The notes below the pieces were generated by a model. It saw only the letters and a list, made by a program, of their open reading frames with translations. It searched no databases and was not told the origin of the DNA. Shown here in pieces: positions 60,481-64,000 of a stretch of 64,000 nucleotides of DNA (position 1 is the first letter of the stretch; each line of letters begins with the position of its first letter). The position numbers and the translations under genes are program-made. Origin of the DNA: Sphingobacteriaceae bacterium (GTDB taxonomy: Bacteria > Bacteroidota > Bacteroidia > B-17B0 > Aurantibacillaceae); contig JADJLA010000002.1 in the NCBI GenBank assembly GCA_016705695.1, positions 1 to 64,000 of the forward strand. The letters are read 5' to 3'.

Positions 60481-62384
60481 CTATGAAAGGAGGTACTGAT
60501 CCTTATCCATTTTTATCACCCCATCATCTATCAATTCATTAAAGGCTTTTATCCAGGTGTCGCTATGATATTTGGTCATCAACACTTTCATTTCTTCAAT
60601 GGTTTGCGTTTTTGACTTAAGCACTTCGATGATATGATGTTTTACTTTATCATAATCCTTTGGTTTTTTTGATAAACACACATCGCAATAACCGCAATCA
60701 GCATTATTAAATTCGTTGAAATAGGTGAGTAATTGCACTTGTCGGCATATCTTATCATTGTTCACATAATTAATTACAGCATGAATACGCTTGTGATGAT
60801 TATGTTTTAACTGAGCGTAATTCTCCGGATCCAACTCAATATGTTTGGCATCTATTCTGCCTTGCATAAAAATAAGTTTTGGAAGATTACTTTGTGGAAT
60901 GTACGATATGATCTTGAAGGAATGCAGTAATTGCAATTGTTTCATAATATCATCAAATCCAAGTTTAACTTTATAAACCAGATCTTTTTCATTGATGAAA
61001 ACATAATTCTCAAACAAACCACCGTAATTACGCAACAAGGTTTTTATCAAAGGCTCGTACGATGGATTTTTCATCTGGTATTCATATAAATTTTCTTTAT
61101 TGCTTAATACCATCACCTTTGAAGGTTCAAAACCGGCATCAAATAAAGAGAGGTAGTTTTGCTTTTCCAAAAATTTAATACTGTTGTAAACTATAATAGG
61201 ATGCAAATTATAACTCTTACATAATAATTCAATATCTAAGTCAACACTTGTACCTTCGCCGGCACCAATAGCAATTTGAAAATAATTTCCGATAGCTTGA
61301 TACGTTTGTTTTATTTGTTCGAGTGTTGGAAAAGCATATTCAAAATTATCCAACAAGCGTTGCTCATCACGTTTATTAAAAAATATGGTGGAATATGCCG
61401 TTTTTCCATTTCGGCCTGCCCTACCCGCTTCCTGAAAATACGCTTCAATACTATCGGTAAGATCCAAATGCACCACAAAACGCACATCGGGTTTATCAAT
61501 TCCCATTCCAAACGCGTTAGTGGCGCAAATTATTTGTGTGCGGTTATTTATCCAATCATCCTGTATACTTCTTCTGTCATCGTATTTTAATCCCGCGTGA
61601 TACGCTTTGGCGGTAAAATTCTTTTGTTGCAATAATTTACTTACTTCTTCTGTTTTCCTTCTGTTACGAACATACACAATGCCTGAGCCTCCAATATTTT
61701 GCACCAATTTTAATAGGCGATCCAATTTATTTTCTTCCAACTGCACCACGTACCGCAAATTAGAACGCAAGAACGATTGATGAAACACGTTTTGATCTTT
61801 AAATTCTAATCGCGCCTGAATATCTTTTATAACCTCTTTGGTTGCGCTTGCAGTGACCGCAATAATTGGAACTTTATCAAAATACGCGCGCACTTCCGCT
61901 ATTTTCATATAGCTTGGCCTAAAATCATAACCCCATTGCGAAATACAATGCGCTTCATCCACCGCTATCAATGTAATTGGCAAATGACTCAATTGCATTC
62001 TAAAATCCTCATTTTGCAATCGCTCGGGCGAGATGTATAAAAATTGAACATGTCCCATGGAGGCATTATTCAATGAAATTTGAATTTGCTTATAATTCAT
62101 CGCAGCCGTAATTGCCACGGCCGAAATTCCGCGTTGCTTTAAATTATCTACCTGATCGTTCATTAAAGCAACCAAAGGAGAAATAACTAATGTTGTTCCT
62201 CCTAAAGCTAAACCGGGCAATTGAAAGCAAATGGATTTACCGCCGCCTGTTGGTAAAAGCGCGAGTGTATCTTTTCCATTAAGCACAGATAAAATGATCT
62301 CTTCCTGAAACGGACGAAATTGATCGTGCCCCCAATACTTTTTTAAAATGGAAAGAATATTTGCTTTTTGGTCTTCGATGACAT
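60481..62384 (-). CDS. recQ: ATP-dependent DNA helicase RecQ (N-terminus frameshifted)
   Basis: The long open frame from the GTG at 62286 gives 601 residues with LPTGGGKS, VDEAHCISQWGYDFRPSYM, GIVYVRNRRKTEEV, QEAGRAGRNGK, and a zinc-type RQC region ending CGYCDVCLSKKPKDY; HRDC is absent. But motif 0 lies upstream in the same frame (KKYWGHDQFRPFQEEIILSV), where no ATG, GTG or TTG exists. The ATG at 62384 is one base out of frame; one extra T in the run 62365-62369 would give MSSKTKKANILSILKKYWGH, a normal RecQ start. Most likely a homopolymer error. RecQ unwinds DNA in repair. Confidence 0.88.
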
Positions 62385-62390
62385 AAAAAT

Positions 62391-62420
62391 AAAAAAACTC
62401 AGTGGATTACTGAGTTTTTT
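62391..62420. terminator. Terminator between recQ and the DUF5689-like gene
   Basis: AAAAAACTCAGTGG..ATTACTGAGTTTTTT, a stem with A-run and T-run on both sides. It ends transcripts of the leftward gene to its right, so recQ needs its own promoter. Confidence 0.75.
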
Positions 62421-62432
62421 ATTTATTGAAGT

Positions 62433-63695
62433 TTATTCACCAAACACGGCCACGTCGTCTATCTCCCATCTGGAGCCGGATGTAGAGGTTCCGGTGTATT
62501 TAAAAGCAATGCGTGTATTGGCCGATTTATAAGAATTCAATGAAATATTGCAACTATTTACCCAGTTATAACTTCCTCCTGAAAGTGTGGGATTTAAATT
62601 AACCCAGGTTGCTGCATTAGGGTTGCCCGACGAATAATTAGTTGACACGTAAACCTCAAGTGTTGGTCCCGAAAAATTATAGGCCGATTCAAATGATAAA
62701 CGAGGACTTGCTGCGGCGGCTATATTCATTGAAGGCGAAATGAACCAAGTTTCGCAAACTTCATTTGCAAAATTAATATAGTTACTGATCTCAGCGTACT
62801 TTCTGCCGCTATAAGTTCCCGAAACCCAATTTACGTTACCTGTAACATTATAGTTTATCCAACCTCCCTTAAAAATATCTTCATCAAAATCGGCCATAAT
62901 AATTGGGCAACCGCCGCTAGTTAATTTTACTTCATTAAAATCTCTTATGGTAAACTGAAGATCACTATTGTATTGACTAACGATCAACGTCATGGTGCCC
63001 TTGCCACAAGGGGTTAAATTACTCGCAAAGTTTGAGTAGCCCGACGATCGAACAGAAACCAGCGGACTGCCGCATGAAGTTCCGCTTATATACCTGTCTA
63101 TGCTGTTTTTCCCAATTGCATCTGCAAACGGCTTATTCTTATTTCCAGGCGTAAATTCAGCAGAATCTATGATCACCAATCGCGATTGAAACGGCGTATG
63201 ACCGTTCACGTCAAAATTCAACAATTGATTCATAGTTACTTTGGTTGGTACTACAGGATTTCCTGTGCTTAATTTCACAACGCGTTTTTCTATATCTACA
63301 GAATCCAATTGAACCATACTGCCATAATCATTCAAGATCACACCGTTCAAATTAATACGGATCTTATCACCAACGGCTAAACCACCTGCATTCAATAATT
63401 TTACTTGCAAAGCACCGGTAGCATCTTCTACATAAACTGTTTTGTAAATATTCCCGCTTCTTTCATCGGCCGTAACTGTACATTCTAAATTAACATCACC
63501 TGAAAATTTATACCATTTCGTTTGCTGTGGCCCTCCGCTGAGATAATAATCCTCATAGCATTTACGAATAGAATCAATTTTAATATAACCATTCATAGCA
63601 GGAGGATCTTTAACCGGCGGAAGATCAAATTTCTTTTTACAAGAAACATTGATCAAAAGCGCTACTAGAACAAAACAATAAACTATCTTTTTCAT
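62433..63695 (-). CDS. DUF5689/choice-of-anchor-J type lipoprotein
   Basis: 420 residues. Lipobox (VALLINVSC). Residues about 40-240 look like the DUF5689 OB-like part (YIKIDSIRKCYEDYYLSGG, AGGLAVGDKIRINLNGVILN, MVQLDSVDIEKRVVKL). 265-420 is a jelly-roll: DFDEDIFKGGWINYNVTG, NFANEVCETWFISPSMNI, SFESAYNFSGPTLEVYVSTN and RWEIDDVAVFGE. These modules occur in Bacteroidetes extracellular proteins; no catalytic residues seen. Its jelly-roll is the paralog of the partial gene to the right. Confidence 0.8.
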   Translation of the reverse strand: MKKIVYCFVLVALLINVSCKKKFDLPPVKDPPAMNGYIKIDSIRKCYEDYYLSGGPQQTKWYKFSGDVNLECTVTADERSGNIYKTVYVEDATGALQVKLLNAGGLAVGDKIRINLNGVILNDYGSMVQLDSVDIEKRVVKLSTGNPVVPTKVTMNQLLNFDVNGHTPFQSRLVIIDSAEFTPGNKNKPFADAIGKNSIDRYISGTSCGSPLVSVRSSGYSNFASNLTPCGKGTMTLIVSQYNSDLQFTIRDFNEVKLTSGGCPIIMADFDEDIFKGGWINYNVTGNVNWVSGTYSGRKYAEISNYINFANEVCETWFISPSMNIAAAASPRLSFESAYNFSGPTLEVYVSTNYSSGNPNAATWVNLNPTLSGGSYNWVNSCNISLNSYKSANTRIAFKYTGTSTSGSRWEIDDVAVFGE

Positions 63696-63698
63696 TTT

Positions 63699-64000
63699 TT
63701 AATTCTCCTTTACAATTACATCATCAACTTCATAGGTTGTTGAACCCGCTGTGGTACTTTTATATTTATATGCAAAACGCGTATTGGCATTTTTGTAAGC
63801 ATTTAACGAAATACTTCCTGAGGCTGTCCACGCATAATTACCCGGGTTATTTGGCGATAATGCAAAACCTGTGAGTTGCGTCCACGTTGCCGTTGAAGGT
63901 GCGCCCGAAGAATAATTTGTTGAGATCCAAAGTTCCAACTGATCTCCTGCAAACTTTGCAGCCGTTCTAAAACTTAAAACAGGATTGGCTGATGCAGCTA
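63699..64000 (-). CDS. Choice-of-anchor-J type secreted protein (partial, 5' end outside window)
   Basis: The visible C-terminal 99 residues run from the window edge: AASANPVLSFRTAAKFAGD, LELWISTNYSSGAPSTATWT, SISLNAYKNANTRFAYKYKS and YEVDDVIVKEN. They align with the end of the preceding gene. The frame is open to the right edge, so an internal ATG start at 63938 is unlikely. Together with its neighbour (gap of three bases) it forms a tandem pair, likely one operon. Confidence 0.8.
   Translation of the reverse strand, partial: AASANPVLSFRTAAKFAGDQLELWISTNYSSGAPSTATWTQLTGFALSPNNPGNYAWTASGSISLNAYKNANTRFAYKYKSTTAGSTTYEVDDVIVKEN

Noticed and set aside
1..64000. CRISPR array
   Set aside because: No regularly spaced short direct repeats with unique spacers; the repeated blocks are attC sites, palindromes or protein repeats.
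5510..64000. Insertion sequences or prophage genes
   Set aside because: No transposase, phage structural or tyrosine/serine recombinase motif was seen.

Overview
The window is a piece of chromosome from a Bacteroidota (Bacteroidetes) bacterium. Four lines of evidence support this. Several large secreted proteins end in type IX secretion (T9SS) C-terminal sorting domains. The gliding genes gldB and gldC are adjacent. Many 'MKK...' lipoproteins and PorT-like beta-barrels are present. Promoters carry the Bacteroidetes -7 box TAnnTTTG. MqnE and UbiX point to menaquinone made by the futalosine route. The species cannot be named from the sequence.

Layout. (1) 1-5400 is the tail of an integron-type cassette array: five attC sites and six cassettes, two of them partial, all reading rightward, with no integrase in the window. 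Each complete cassette's first bases are the reverse complement of the last bases before its own attC core, as expected for cassettes that excise as circles. The cargo is T9SS proteins, a lipoprotein, a DUF5655-membrane fusion, a DUF2971 protein and one cassette with no clear gene. Many cassette genes carry single-base deletions near their 3' ends. (2) 5400-24500 is core chromosome: rhomboid protease, aminotransferase (frameshifted), SF2 helicase, EEP-family nuclease, mqnE, ubiX, pirin, an exonuclease/GIY-YIG fusion, a T9SS protein, a Lys-rich SWIB protein, a beta-CASP hydrolase and an ATP-cone nuclease. (3) 24500-28200 holds a TauE-like exporter, an iron permease-like protein and an Mla-type lipid transport operon. 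(4) 28300-35550 is a stress block: universal stress proteins, DoxX, ChaN, a REC-CRP regulator with its PAS histidine kinase, and two small conserved genes. (5) 36000-43400 holds spoIID-like, lpxB, surE, a zinc peptidase, lptC, an outer-membrane protein and coaX. (6) 43494-45030 holds tRNA-Phe with a GIY-YIG gene inserted between two copies of the tRNA 3' end, a broken universal stress gene and a thioredoxin. (7) 45180-54830 holds a TPR lipoprotein, rpsT, an OmpA protein, wecB, gldB-gldC and mnmA. (8) 54880-64000 holds two GEVED/Ig-type T9SS proteins, a MORN-repeat protein, recQ and two anchor-J-type secreted proteins, the last cut by the window edge.

Connections. Three stress transcription units share an oriented motif, TGACC-N4-TCA, at fixed distances from their -7 boxes. 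This suggests one regulon, possibly run by the REC-CRP regulator encoded in the middle of the block. Several families of palindromic repeats lie between genes, and one hairpin has been captured by the 3' end of lptC.

The most interesting parts are the attC array, whose three long attC sites each contain the same TTTG-N20-TATCTTTA promoter-like pair aimed at the next cassette; the tRNA/GIY-YIG element; and the putative stress regulon. Several frameshifts sit in homopolymers and may be sequencing errors.
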